64,000 nucleotides of DNA from Microbacterium sulfonylureivorans. GTDB lineage: Bacteria > Actinomycetota > Actinomycetes > Actinomycetales > Microbacteriaceae. A model generated the notes under the pieces. It had not been told where the DNA came from, ran no database searches, and worked only from the letters and a program-made list of their open reading frames with translations. A program made the position numbers and the translations under genes. Within the stretch, counting starts at the first letter, position 1. The number at the start of each line of letters is the position of its first letter. Below are positions 31,276 through 39,644 of the stretch, one piece after another. The stretch covers positions 186,001 through 250,000 of the forward strand of contig NZ_RJAD01000003.1 of assembly GCF_003999995.1 (NCBI RefSeq), read 5' to 3'.

Positions 31276-32448
31276 GTGAGCGATTTCGATCCGACCGCGT
31301 ACCTGCCCGACGACCTGATCGAGCGCATCCGCGAGCGGGCGCCGATCCACGATCGCGAGAACACGTTCCCGGTCGCCGACCTGGCCGACCTGCGGGATGC
31401 GGGATACCTCTCCGTCCTCGTGCCGATCGAGCTGGGCGGTGCCGGACTCGGGCTGGCGGAGGCATCCGCTCTCCAGCAGCGCCTCGCCGGCGCCGCTCCC
31501 GCCACCGCCCTCGCGGTGAACATGCACCTGGTGTGGACCGGCGTCGCCCGAGTGCTCGCCGACCGCGGGATCGACGACCTGCGGTTCGTCCAGGAGGGCG
31601 CTGCCGCGGGCGAGGTCTTCGCGTTCGGGATCAGCGAGGCGGGCAACGACCTCGTGCTCTTCGGGAGCGGGACGGATGCCTCGCCCGCCGCCGACGGCGG
31701 CTACGCCTTCACCGGCACCAAGATCTTCACCTCGCTCGCGCCGGTGTGGACCCAGCTCGGCCTGCACGGCCTCGACACGAGCTCGCCGGACGGTCCGAAG
31801 ATGGTCTACGCGTTCGTTCCCAGGTCGGAGGAGGACGCGGGTCGCGTCGTGACCCGCGACGACTGGGACACCCTCGGGATGCGGGGCACGCAGTCGCGCA
31901 CGACCGAGTTGCGCGGAGCGGTCGCTCCGGCCGCCCGCGTGGCGCGCCGGATCGATCCCGGTCCGAACCCCGACCCGCTCGTGTTCGCGATCTTCAGCGT
32001 GTTCGAGATCCTCCTGGCGTCGGTGTACACGGGCATCGCGCGTCGCGCTCTCGATCTCGCCGTCGACGCCGCCGGCCGGCGCAGGTCGAAGCGAACCGGG
32101 AAGCCCTACAGCCAGGACCCCGACATCCGGTGGCGCATCGCCGGCATGGCCCTCGCGTACGACGCGCTGCCCCCGCAGCTGAAGGCGCTCGCCCGCGACG
32201 TCGACACGGTCGCCGATCACGGCCCCCGATGGTTCTCCCTGCTCGCCGGCCTCAAGCACCGCGCGGTCACCTCCGCCAAGGACATCGTCGACGAGGCCGT
32301 GCTCGTGGCCGGCGGAGCGTCGTACTTCGCGTCGAACGAGCTCGCGCGGCTGTACCGCGACGTGCTCGCCGGCGTGTTCCACCCGAGCGACCCCGAGTCG
32401 GCGCACTCGACCGTCGCGACCGCGTGGCTCGGACCGATCGAGGACTAG
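31276..32448 (+). CDS. Acyl-CoA dehydrogenase family protein
   Basis: A 390-residue flavoprotein of the acyl-CoA dehydrogenase fold. Seen: the N-terminal helical domain with VPIELGGAGLGLAEASAL, the beta-domain signature FAFGISEAGND, YAFTGTKIFTSLAPVW, DTLGMRGTQSRTTEL and the C-terminal helices with GASYFASNELARLYRDV. The usual catalytic glutamate position cannot be confirmed by eye. It probably oxidises an acyl-CoA or a related substrate with FAD. Start GTG at 31276. A hairpin follows. Confidence 0.83.
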   Translation: MSDFDPTAYLPDDLIERIRERAPIHDRENTFPVADLADLRDAGYLSVLVPIELGGAGLGLAEASALQQRLAGAAPATALAVNMHLVWTGVARVLADRGIDDLRFVQEGAAAGEVFAFGISEAGNDLVLFGSGTDASPAADGGYAFTGTKIFTSLAPVWTQLGLHGLDTSSPDGPKMVYAFVPRSEEDAGRVVTRDDWDTLGMRGTQSRTTELRGAVAPAARVARRIDPGPNPDPLVFAIFSVFEILLASVYTGIARRALDLAVDAAGRRRSKRTGKPYSQDPDIRWRIAGMALAYDALPPQLKALARDVDTVADHGPRWFSLLAGLKHRAVTSAKDIVDEAVLVAGGASYFASNELARLYRDVLAGVFHPSDPESAHSTVATAWLGPIED

Positions 32449-32457
32449 CGGATGCCG

Positions 32458-32476
32458 CGTCCGGCGCTGCCGGACG
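32458..32476 (+). terminator. Hairpin after acyl-CoA dehydrogenase gene
   Basis: CGTCCGGC and its exact complement around a 3-base GCT loop, ten bases past the stop codon. Confidence 0.6.
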
Positions 32477-32577
32477 GAGCACGCCCGACCCGTCGACGGT
32501 GACCGCCGGCGCGGGACGCGCACCGTCACGACGGGCTGTCGCGGCTCCCCGGGGTGCGCGCGTGCGAGGATGACCGC

Positions 32578-33849
32578 ATGGCGAGCACCCCGACCGAACT
32601 GCTGAGCCCGGCAGACCAGGAGCGCCGCCGCGGCCTGCGGCTGATGAAGGGCGTCGCGCTCGGCGCGCTCGTCTTCATGGCCGTCCTGTTCGCCGTCGCG
32701 TTCGCCTTCCAGGAGCAGATCCCGGCTCTCGCCTACGTCCGCGCGTTCGCCGAGGGGGGCATGGTGGGCGCGCTCGCCGACTGGTTCGCCGTCACCGCGC
32801 TGTTCCGGCATCCGCTCGGGATCCCGATCCCCCACACCGCGATCATCCCGAACCGCAAAGACGAGATCGGCCGGAATCTCGGCGAGTTCGTCGAGACGGA
32901 GTTCCTGCGCGGCGACGTCGTGCGCGCGAAGCTCGAGGCGACCGCGATCGCGGCACGGCTCGGCGAGTGGCTGAGCGAGCCCGACCACGCGGAGCGGGTC
33001 GCGGCCGAAGCATCCGTCATGGCTTCCGGCATCCTGCAGGCGCTCAGCGACGACGACGTGCAGAGCGTCATCGAAGACCTGGCGCGCGAGCATCTCATCG
33101 CGCCGGAATGGGGCCCGCCACTCGGCGCGTGGCTCGGACGGATCGTCGAGTCGGGCGCCCACCACGGCGCCGTCGACATGGGCTTCGACAGCATCGCGGC
33201 GTGGCTCGCCGCCAACCAGATGGCGTTCACGGGGCTGGTGTCGCGGCGGCTGCCGAGCTGGGTGCCCTCGATCGCGCACCGGTTCGTCGACGACACCGTC
33301 TACAACGAGGCGATCAAGTTCGTCGCCGCCGTGCAGGCCGATCCGGAGCATCCCGCCCGCCACGCGATCGACGGCTACCTCGACCGGCTCGCCGACAACC
33401 TGCAGCACGACCCGGCCACGATCGGCCGGCTGGAGGACGCCAAGTCGACCGTGTTCGACAGCCCCCGGGTGCGGGAGCTCGCCGCGGAGGCGTGGAACAC
33501 GGCCAAGACCGGACTGCTCGCGTCCCTCGCCGACCCCGAGAGCGGACTGCGCCGGCGCGCCGCCACGGCACTCGCCGAGATCGGCGAGCGCTTGACGACG
33601 GATGCCGCCCTCCAGCACCGCGTGGACTCCTGGGTGACCGACGCCGCCGTCTTCCTCGTCGACCGCTACCGGCACGACATCGCGTCGATCATCACCGACA
33701 CGGTCGAGCGCTGGGACCCCGACGAGACCACCGAGAAGATCGAGCTCATGGTCGGACGCGACCTGCAGTACATCCGGCTCAACGGCACGATCGTCGGCGC
33801 CCTCGCCGGGCTCGCGATCTTCTCGATCGCGCAGGCGCTGCTCGGCTGA
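32578..33849 (+). CDS. DUF445 family membrane-associated protein
   Basis: A 423-residue YjiN-like DUF445 protein. It has an N-terminal membrane helix (residues ~33-50), the signature GGMVGALADWFAVTALFRHP followed by IPIPHTAIIPNRKDEIGRN, a long helical region with repeated LGEFVETEFL-type segments, and a C-terminal membrane helix with IRLNGTIVGALAGLAIF. Function unknown. Start is ATG at 32578; an upstream in-frame GTG adds eight unlike residues. The stop codon lies inside the first unit of a downstream tandem repeat. Confidence 0.84.
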   Translation: MASTPTELLSPADQERRRGLRLMKGVALGALVFMAVLFAVAFAFQEQIPALAYVRAFAEGGMVGALADWFAVTALFRHPLGIPIPHTAIIPNRKDEIGRNLGEFVETEFLRGDVVRAKLEATAIAARLGEWLSEPDHAERVAAEASVMASGILQALSDDDVQSVIEDLAREHLIAPEWGPPLGAWLGRIVESGAHHGAVDMGFDSIAAWLAANQMAFTGLVSRRLPSWVPSIAHRFVDDTVYNEAIKFVAAVQADPEHPARHAIDGYLDRLADNLQHDPATIGRLEDAKSTVFDSPRVRELAAEAWNTAKTGLLASLADPESGLRRRAATALAEIGERLTTDAALQHRVDSWVTDAAVFLVDRYRHDIASIITDTVERWDPDETTEKIELMVGRDLQYIRLNGTIVGALAGLAIFSIAQALLG

Positions 33850-33988
33850 CGCACGGCCCTGATACTGAACTGCCCCGCTGCCGCGCGGCCCTGGTGCTGA
33901 ACTGCTCGGCTGACGCACTGCCCTGATACTGAACTGCCCCGCTGACGCACGGCCCTGATACTGAACTGCCCCGCTGACGCACGGCCCC
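33845..33988. repeat. Tandem array of a 32-bp repeat, about 4.5 copies
   Basis: Units start at 33845, 33877, 33909, 33941 and 33973 with the pattern GCTGACGCACGGCCCTGATA then CTGAACTGCCCC; the last is partial. Units 1 and 4 are identical and unit 2 most divergent. The array occupies most of the spacer 33850-34105, where nothing else is seen. Confidence 0.95.
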
Positions 33989-34105
33989 CGCGTCCGGTGC
34001 GCGACCGGGCACACGACCGACTCGGACGGCGATCCCGGCGCGCGAACGGTGAACGCGCGTGACTCGGCCCGCGATGAACCGGCGCTCGCGCGCTACCCTG
34101 ATGCC

Positions 34106-34456
34106 GTGGCCGCCGACTCGCCCGACCAGCTCCTCTTCAGCTACGGGACGCTCCAGCACCCCGAGGTGCAGCTCGACACGTTCGGGCGCCTCCTGGAGGC
34201 CGAGGACGACGTGCTTCCCGGCTACACCGTCGACTACGCCGAGATCGCGGATCCGCGGGTCGCCGACCTCTCCGGTCTGTCGGTGCATCCGATCGTCCGC
34301 GCGACCGGCAGTGCGCGCGACAAAGTGGTCGGCAAAGCCCTGTGGGTCACCGAGGACGAGCTCGACGCCTCCGACGAGTACGAGGTCGCGCTCTACCGCC
34401 GCGTCTCGGTCGTGCTCGCAAGCGGACGGAATGCATGGGTGTACGTCTCGGCCTGA
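34106..34456 (+). CDS. Gamma-glutamylcyclotransferase / AIG2-like protein
   Basis: A ~116-residue protein with the GGCT-fold opening LLFSYGTLQHPEVQLDTFG (the YGTL substrate-binding loop) and a conserved acidic residue in VTEDELDASDEYE, typical of AIG2-like small proteins. Reaction uncertain. GTG at 34106 is chosen because residues before it do not resemble the family; the frame is open to 34049. Confidence 0.75.
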   Translation: MAADSPDQLLFSYGTLQHPEVQLDTFGRLLEAEDDVLPGYTVDYAEIADPRVADLSGLSVHPIVRATGSARDKVVGKALWVTEDELDASDEYEVALYRRVSVVLASGRNAWVYVSA

Positions 34457-34483
34457 GGCCGCCACGGGAGTAGCGTCGAACCC

Positions 34484-35374
34484 GTGACGCTCTCGCACGA
34501 TCCGCTCTGGCCGCGCGCCGGAGGATGGCCCGCCCCCCGCGACGCCGAGGGGTGGGATGCCGTGATCCTCGGCGTGCCCGCCTGGCGGACCTCGCTCTCG
34601 CCCACCGGCGCCCATGCCACGCCCGCAGCCGTGCGCGAAGCGCTCCAGCGCTACAGCCCGACGCTGCTCGGCCCGCCGCCGACAGACCTGTCCGAGGCGC
34701 TGCGGATCGCCGACGCCGGCGACATCGCCTCCCCCGACGGACCCGAGGGCGAGGCATCCGTCCGCGCAGCGGTGCGCGAGCTGAGCGCGGATGCCCGGCT
34801 CGTGATCGCGCTCGGCGGCGACAACTCGGCGACGTACGCGGTCGCGCAGGGCGCTCAGGCGACCGGGCTCATCACGATCGACGCGCACTTCGACCTTCGC
34901 GACGGGGTCTCCAACGGATCTCCGGTGCGACGCCTCATCGAGGACGGCCTCGACCCGCGCCGGATCGTGCAGCTCGGGATCGCCGACTTCGCGAACTCGG
35001 TCGCGTATGCGCAGCGCGCGGCCGACCTGGGGATCACGGTGGTGTCCCTCGACGAGGTCCGCCGCCGGGGCGCCGCCGACGTCATCGCCGAGGCACTCGA
35101 CATCGCCGGTGGCGGTGGCGGCGGCATCCACCTCGACGTCGACGTCGACGTCTGCGACCGTTCGGTCGCCCCGGGGTGCCCCGCGTCGGTGCCCGGCGGT
35201 CTCGCGGCGTGGGAGCTGCGAGCGCTCGTTCGGGCCGCGGCATCCGATCCGCGCCTGCGAAGCGCCGACATCGTCGAGGTCGACGCGACCGCCGACGCCC
35301 CCGACGGCCGCACGGTGCGGCTCGCAGCGCTGTGCGTGCTGGAGCTCCTCGCCGGGAAGGCGGTCGCGGCATGA
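34484..35374 (+). CDS. hutG: Formimidoylglutamase, arginase family (histidine degradation)
   Basis: A 296-residue ureohydrolase-fold enzyme that would cleave N-formimino-L-glutamate to glutamate and formamide, the last hut step. Seen: GGDNS (family GGDH/GGDN), DAHFDLRDGVSNGSPVR, and DVDVDVCDRSVAPGCPASVP, which carry the di-manganese ligands and match formimidoylglutamase more than agmatinase. The usual first-metal histidine is replaced by Asn, as seen in some members. hutI, hutU and hutH lie 3-8 kb away on the other strand. Start GTG at 34484; its stop overlaps a 20-codon ORF by ATGA. Confidence 0.8.
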   Translation: MTLSHDPLWPRAGGWPAPRDAEGWDAVILGVPAWRTSLSPTGAHATPAAVREALQRYSPTLLGPPPTDLSEALRIADAGDIASPDGPEGEASVRAAVRELSADARLVIALGGDNSATYAVAQGAQATGLITIDAHFDLRDGVSNGSPVRRLIEDGLDPRRIVQLGIADFANSVAYAQRAADLGITVVSLDEVRRRGAADVIAEALDIAGGGGGGIHLDVDVDVCDRSVAPGCPASVPGGLAAWELRALVRAAASDPRLRSADIVEVDATADAPDGRTVRLAALCVLELLAGKAVAA

Positions 35375-35433
35375 CCGGCGCCGTCGTGACGTGCGTTCTC
35401 GACGTCGCCGCCGGGATGGGGATCGGGCGATGA
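35371..35433 (+). CDS. Small 20-residue ORF linking hutG and sixA
   Basis: An ATG at 35371 overlaps the hutG stop (ATGA) and this ORF's own TGA overlaps the next gene's ATG (ATGA at 35430-35433). The 20-residue product, MTGAVVTCVLDVAAGMGIGR, vaguely resembles the N-terminus of dihydrofolate reductase (a strand followed by VAxxxGIGR). It may be a translational relay between hutG and sixA, a vestige of a lost gene, or chance. Only the double overlap argues for translation. Confidence 0.35.
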   Translation: MTGAVVTCVLDVAAGMGIGR

Positions 35434-35900
35434 TCCGGCTCGCGCTCGTCCGCCACGCCAAGTCCGACTGGGGCGACGCGTCACTCGACGACCATGACCG
35501 ACCACTGAACGACCGCGGGCGCGGCGACGGCCCGCGCATGGCGGCGCGGTTCTCCGAACTCGGCTGGCGTCCCGCCGTGATCCTCGCCAGCACCGCGGCG
35601 CGCGCGAGGACCACGGCCGGCTTCTTCAGCAAGGAGACCGGCGTCGCGATCGAGCTCCAGGAGACCCTCTATGGTGCGGGTGCGTCGAGGATCCTCGAGG
35701 CCGCCGTGGAGTCGCGCGCGTCGTGGGTCATGGTCGTGGCGCACGATCCCGGGATGAGCGTGCTCGCCGAGCGGCTGTCGGGGGGTGGCATCGCGCATAT
35801 GCCGACCTGCGCCGTCGCGACCTTCGCGTGGGACGCCGACGACTGGAACGTCGCGACCGCGCTCGACCCCGCCGACTGGACCTTCGACACGCCGCGCTGA
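35430..35900 (+). CDS. SixA-like phosphohistidine phosphatase
   Basis: A 156-residue histidine phosphatase. The catalytic RHx motif is in LVRHAKSDWGD at residues 6-16, the second region has STAARARTTAGFF, and the second catalytic histidine is in VAHDPGMSVLAERL. SixA removes phosphate from phosphohistidine proteins; actinobacterial relatives are usually annotated on similarity only. Its start is coupled to the small ORF upstream. Confidence 0.83.
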   Translation: MIRLALVRHAKSDWGDASLDDHDRPLNDRGRGDGPRMAARFSELGWRPAVILASTAARARTTAGFFSKETGVAIELQETLYGAGASRILEAAVESRASWVMVVAHDPGMSVLAERLSGGGIAHMPTCAVATFAWDADDWNVATALDPADWTFDTPR

Positions 35901-35992
35901 CCTCCGCCCGGGGCCGGCGACGGTATCAGCCGCCCGCGTGATGCCGCGCCGACCTCCGCCCGGGGCCGGCCACGGTATCAGCCGCCCGCGTG
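35899..35992. repeat. Direct repeat, two 42-bp copies with period 52
   Basis: Copies at 35899-35940 and 35951-35992 begin GACCTCCGCCCGGGGCCGGC and end CAGCCGCCCGCGTG, with one mismatch. The first copy starts at the sixA stop codon; the second ends 52 bases before the protease start. Confidence 0.95.
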
Positions 35993-36044
35993 TGGGCCTC
36001 CTCCCCAGCACACGACCACCTGTGTCGGGAAGGAAGGCAGCGCC

Positions 36045-37706
36045 ATGGCCAGACTGGACCTCGCCGAACTCACATCGGCGATCCGCGCGAACAACCCCAC
36101 GTGGGTCGCGCGCGAGAACGTCGTCGCGACGCTCTCGGAGGAGAAGAAGAAGCGGATGCTGGGCGTCGTCGTCGACGAAGCAGCACTCCGCGCGGAGATG
36201 GCGCCACGCGCGGCCGCGGGGGCGCCTCCGGCGTTCGATCCCGCGGTCGACTGGCGCAATCGCAACGGGAACCACGTGACGCCGCCCAAGGACCAGGGCA
36301 ACTGCGGCTCGTGCGTCTCGTTCTGCACGACGGGACTCGTCGAGTCGATGGCGTCGATCGAGAAAGGGCAGCGGCTCGACCTCTCCGAGGCAGACCTCCA
36401 CTTCTGCTCGAACCACGGCGCGAACTGCGGCGGGTGGTGGCCGTCGCAGGCGCTCGACGAGATCAAGGCTCGCGGCATCCCCGATGAAGCGGCCTTCCCG
36501 TACTCGACCGCGTTCACCGGCGCCGGGGGCGCACCGGTCTGCAAGCTGGTGCCCGACCGCGACAAGCGGGCCGTGAAGATCACGGCGTGGAACGCACTGG
36601 CGAGCGCCGCCGATCGCAAGAACCACCTCACGACGAAAGGCCCCGTCTCGGCGGTGCTGGAGGTCTACGACGACTTCTTCTACTACGCGAGCGGCGTCTA
36701 CCGTCACACGAGCGGCAACCTCGCAGGCCTTCACTGCGTGCTCGTCATCGGGTACTCCGAGGCCGAGCAGGCATGGATCGCGAAGAACAGCTGGGGCACC
36801 GGATGGGGCGACGGCGGCTACTTCAAGATCGCCTACGGCCAGGCCGGGATCGACACCACGTACCCGTTCCACGGGGCCGCGGGCGTCACGCTGCCGGGCA
36901 CGCAGTTCAGCGGATGGGAAGACCTCGGCGGCATCCTCACGTCGCGTCCGCAGGCCGAGTCGTGGGGTCCGAACCGCATCGACGTCGTCGCGCGGGGCAC
37001 CGACTCCGCCGTCTGGCACCGATGGTGGGACGGCTCGTCGTGGAAGGGCTGGGAGAGCCTCGGCGGCATCGTCCAGGACGGACCGGCGATCAGCAGCTGG
37101 GGATCGGGGCGACTCGACCTCTTCGGGGTCGGCACCGACCACAAGCTGTACCACAAGTGGTTCCAGGGCGGATGGAGCGGCTGGGAGAGCCTCGGCGGCT
37201 TCCTCACGTCCGAGCCGGCGGCCGTCTCGTGGGGACCGAACCGCATCGACGTGTTCGCCCGCGGTGGCGACTACGCGCTGTGGCACCTCTGGTGGGACGG
37301 CACCGCGTGGCGCGGCTGGGAGCGCCTGGGCGGCTACATCACGTCCGCGCCGACGGTGGCGTCGTGGGGTCCGAACCGTCTCGACGTGTTCGCCGCCGGC
37401 GGCGACTCGGCGATGTGGCACCTCTGGTGGGACGGCACCGCGTGGCGCGGCTGGGAGAGCCTCGGCGGGGTCATCACGGAAGCGCCCGGGGCCGTCTCGT
37501 GGGGGCCGAACCGTGTGGACGTGTTCGCGCGGGGCACCGACTCGCACATGTACCACAAGGCCTGGAACGGCAGCGCATGGGTCGACTGGCAGGACCTCGG
37601 CGGCATCCTCAGCTCGGGCGTCGGCGCGAGCTCGTGGGCCGCGAACCGGATCGACACGTTCGTGATGGGGACCGACAGCCACATGTACCACAAGTGGACG
37701 ATCTGA
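36045..37706 (+). CDS. Papain-like (C1A) cysteine protease with C-terminal beta-propeller
   Basis: A 553-residue protein. Residues 1-~63 are a short pro-like region, not the classical I29 propeptide. The protease domain (~64-283) has the oxyanion Gln84 and nucleophile Cys90 in DQGNCGSC, His230 in [12 protein letters not shown] and Asn248 in [15 protein letters not shown]; the Trp that normally follows Cys is Val. Residues ~289-553 are six ~46-residue repeats with [13 protein letters not shown], GTDSxxxHKW and GWESLGG, resembling the PLL-type lectin beta-propeller. No signal peptide or membrane helix is seen, so location is uncertain: cytoplasmic, or released without a Sec signal. The gene 12 bases downstream encodes a chagasin-like inhibitor. 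A GGAAGG site precedes the ATG at 36045. Confidence 0.88.
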   Translation: MARLDLAELTSAIRANNPTWVARENVVATLSEEKKKRMLGVVVDEAALRAEMAPRAAAGAPPAFDPAVDWRNRNGNHVTPPKDQGNCGSCVSFCTTGLVESMASIEKGQRLDLSEADLHFCSNHGANCGGWWPSQALDEIKARGIPDEAAFPYSTAFTGAGGAPVCKLVPDRDKRAVKITAWNALASAADRKNHLTTKGPVSAVLEVYDDFFYYASGVYRHTSGNLAGLHCVLVIGYSEAEQAWIAKNSWGTGWGDGGYFKIAYGQAGIDTTYPFHGAAGVTLPGTQFSGWEDLGGILTSRPQAESWGPNRIDVVARGTDSAVWHRWWDGSSWKGWESLGGIVQDGPAISSWGSGRLDLFGVGTDHKLYHKWFQGGWSGWESLGGFLTSEPAAVSWGPNRIDVFARGGDYALWHLWWDGTAWRGWERLGGYITSAPTVASWGPNRLDVFAAGGDSAMWHLWWDGTAWRGWESLGGVITEAPGAVSWGPNRVDVFARGTDSHMYHKAWNGSAWVDWQDLGGILSSGVGASSWAANRIDTFVMGTDSHMYHKWTI

Positions 37707-37718
37707 CCGGAGCAGCAG

Positions 37719-38006
37719 ATGGAGCACGTCACAGCCCTCGCGGGCGAACCGTTCCGCATCGTGCTGGAGTCGTTCGGCGCAGCGGGATACGAGTGGCGGC
37801 TGCGTGACGATCAGCCCGGCCTTCGGCTCGAGGCTCGCGAGAGCCTCCCGCCGGAGGCCGGGTCGCCGCCCGGTGCGCCGCACTGGGTGGTCTTCACGCT
37901 CGTCGCCGAGACGGCCGGTGCCCACGAGGTCGTGTTCGTGCTGCAGCGGCCGTGGGAGGCGGAGCCCGTCGACGAGCGGGCCTTCACGATCGACGCGACG
38001 GACTGA
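37719..38006 (+). CDS. Chagasin-type cysteine protease inhibitor (I42 family)
   Basis: A 95-residue protein with three chagasin loops: SFGAAGYEW at residues 18-26 (canonical NPTTGYxW), a Gly/Pro-rich DE loop around 49-54, and LQRPWE at 75-80 (canonical RPW). Chagasins plug the active site of papain-family proteases. It has no signal peptide, matching its neighbour, and lies 12 bases downstream of the protease gene with GGAGCAG before its ATG. I infer it protects the cell from the protease or holds it inactive. The first loop departs from NPTTG, so affinity needs measurement. Confidence 0.75.
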   Translation: MEHVTALAGEPFRIVLESFGAAGYEWRLRDDQPGLRLEARESLPPEAGSPPGAPHWVVFTLVAETAGAHEVVFVLQRPWEAEPVDERAFTIDATD

Positions 38007-38037
38007 ACCACACCCGCGGGCACGGAGCAGCTCCACG

Positions 38038-38055
38038 CCGGGAGTCGCCTCCCGG
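38038..38055. terminator. Small hairpin between inhibitor gene and hutI
   Basis: CCGGGAG / CTCCCGG with a 4-base loop, in the 57-base convergent spacer. Modest stem; probably stops one or both transcripts. Confidence 0.45.
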
Positions 38056-38063
38056 GCGGCGCG

Positions 38064-39233
38064 TCAGAGTCCGACGCCGTCCTTCCAGACGCTTGCGATC
38101 AGCGGCACACCGGGTCGGTAGGCCAGGTGCACCCGCGTCGGCGCGTCGAGAAGCACCAGGTCGGCGCGCATCCCCGGCGCGATCGCGCCCACATCGTCGC
38201 GGCGGAGCGCTCGCGCGCCGCCCGCCGTCGCAGCCCATACGGCCTCGGACGGCGTCATCCCCATCTCGCGCACGGCGAGGGCGATCATCAGGGGCATCGA
38301 GCTGGTGAAGCTCGACCCCGGGTTGCAGTCGCTCGCGATCGCGACGGTCACCCCCGCGTCGATGAGACGCCGCGCGTCGGGATAGGGCTGGCGGGTCGAG
38401 AACTCGACGCCGGGCAGCAGCGTCGCGACGGTCTGCGACCCGGCGAGGGCCGCGACATCCGCGTCGTCGAGGTAGGTGCAGTGGTCGACGGATGCCGCAC
38501 CCGCCGCGACGGCGAGCCGCACGCCTTCGCCGTGCCCGAGCTGGTTGCCGTGCACCCGCGGCAGCAGGCCGTGCGCGACGCCGGCCGCGAGGATCCGCTC
38601 GCTTTCGTCCGCCGTGAACGCTCCTCTCTCGCAGAACACGTCGATCCACCGGCTGTGCGCAGCGCAGGCCCGCAGCATCTCCCCCACCACGAGGTCGACG
38701 TATTCGTCGCGGCGCTCGGCGAACTCGGCAGGGACGACGTGCGCGCCGAGGAACGTGACCTCGGGGGTGACCTCGGCCGCAAGTCGGGCGAGGCGCGCCT
38801 CGTCGTGCACGGTCAGTCCGTACCCGGTCTTGATCTCGAACGTGGTCGTTCCCTGCGCGTGCAGCTCGGTCACGAATCCGGCCAGACGCGCCCGCAGCGC
38901 CTCGTCGCTCGCGCCGCGCGTGGCGGCGACGGTCCGGCGTATGCCGCCGGCGGCATAGGGCGTGCCGGTCATTCGCGCCTCGAACTCGTCGGCGCGGTCG
39001 CCGCCGAACACGAGGTGCGTGTGGCTGTCGACGAAGCCGGGGATCACCGCCCGGCCGGCCGCGTCGACGGTGCCCATGCCCGCTACCGGGGCCGGGGCAT
39101 CCGCCGCCGGTCCGACCCATGCGATGCGCGTTCCCTCGATCAGCACCGCGGCGTCGGTGATCGTTCCGGCGAGGTCGCCGTCACGGGAGACGTTGGTCGT
39201 CAGCTCGCCGATGTTCGTGATGAGTGCGGCCAT
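38064..39233 (-). CDS. hutI: Imidazolonepropionase
   Basis: A 389-residue amidohydrolase that opens the imidazolone ring to give formiminoglutamate. Metal-binding motifs are [19 protein letters not shown], the catalytic region [21 protein letters not shown], the [11 protein letters not shown] metal histidine and [18 protein letters not shown]. Length is close to the family norm. It is downstream of hutU on the same strand but separated by a 411-base spacer filled with short tandem repeats, so a separate promoter is possible. Confidence 0.95.
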   Translation of the reverse strand: MAALITNIGELTTNVSRDGDLAGTITDAAVLIEGTRIAWVGPAADAPAPVAGMGTVDAAGRAVIPGFVDSHTHLVFGGDRADEFEARMTGTPYAAGGIRRTVAATRGASDEALRARLAGFVTELHAQGTTTFEIKTGYGLTVHDEARLARLAAEVTPEVTFLGAHVVPAEFAERRDEYVDLVVGEMLRACAAHSRWIDVFCERGAFTADESERILAAGVAHGLLPRVHGNQLGHGEGVRLAVAAGAASVDHCTYLDDADVAALAGSQTVATLLPGVEFSTRQPYPDARRLIDAGVTVAIASDCNPGSSFTSSMPLMIALAVREMGMTPSEAVWAATAGGARALRRDDVGAIAPGMRADLVLLDAPTRVHLAYRPGVPLIASVWKDGVGL

Positions 39234-39263
39234 CGTCCGCCCGCCCTTCCGTTCTGTGTCGCT

Positions 39264-39503
39264 CTTAGCAGTGCTGAGCCGTGCTTAGCAGTGCTGAGCA
39301 GTGCTGTGCCGTCCGTGCCGTTCGTGCCGTCCGTGCCGTGCTCAGCCGTTCCAGCCGTCCGTGCCGTTCGTGCCGTCCGTGCCGTCCGTGCCGTCCGTGC
39401 CGTTTGTCCCGTCCGTGCCGTTCGTGCCGTTCGTGCCGTCCGTGCCGTTCGTGCCGTGCTCAGCCGTCCGTGCCGTCCCGTGCCGTCTGTGCCGTTCTGA
39501 GCA
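39264..39503. repeat. Minisatellite between hutI and hutU (20-mer pair and 9-mer array)
   Basis: The spacer 39234-39644 begins with two copies of a ~20-base unit (CTTAGCAGTGCTGAGC..., from 39264) and continues from about 39306 as roughly twenty 9-base units with consensus GTGCCGTYC, interrupted by CTCAGCC variants. Beyond it GTGTCCCGA (39518-39526) and TCGGGACAC (39583-39591) form a perfect inverted pair that could be an operator or structural element. No gene is seen in the spacer. Confidence 0.92.
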
Positions 39504-39644
39504 GCTCGAGCAGTGTCGTGTCCCGATTCTTGCGCTTCATGTCCCATCTTGCGCCGCCTCACGCCCCGGAATCCGGGAACAGTCGGGACACGGACGATGC
39601 TCGGGGCGCCGCCGGGCCCCACCCCGGGTCGAAACCGACCGTCG

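Noticed and set aside
39200..39622. Repeat-protein gene on the minus strand (Thr-Ala-Arg repeats)
   Set aside because: It is a translation of the 9-mer array, in frame only because nine is divisible by three; no ribosome-binding site and no recognisable domain.
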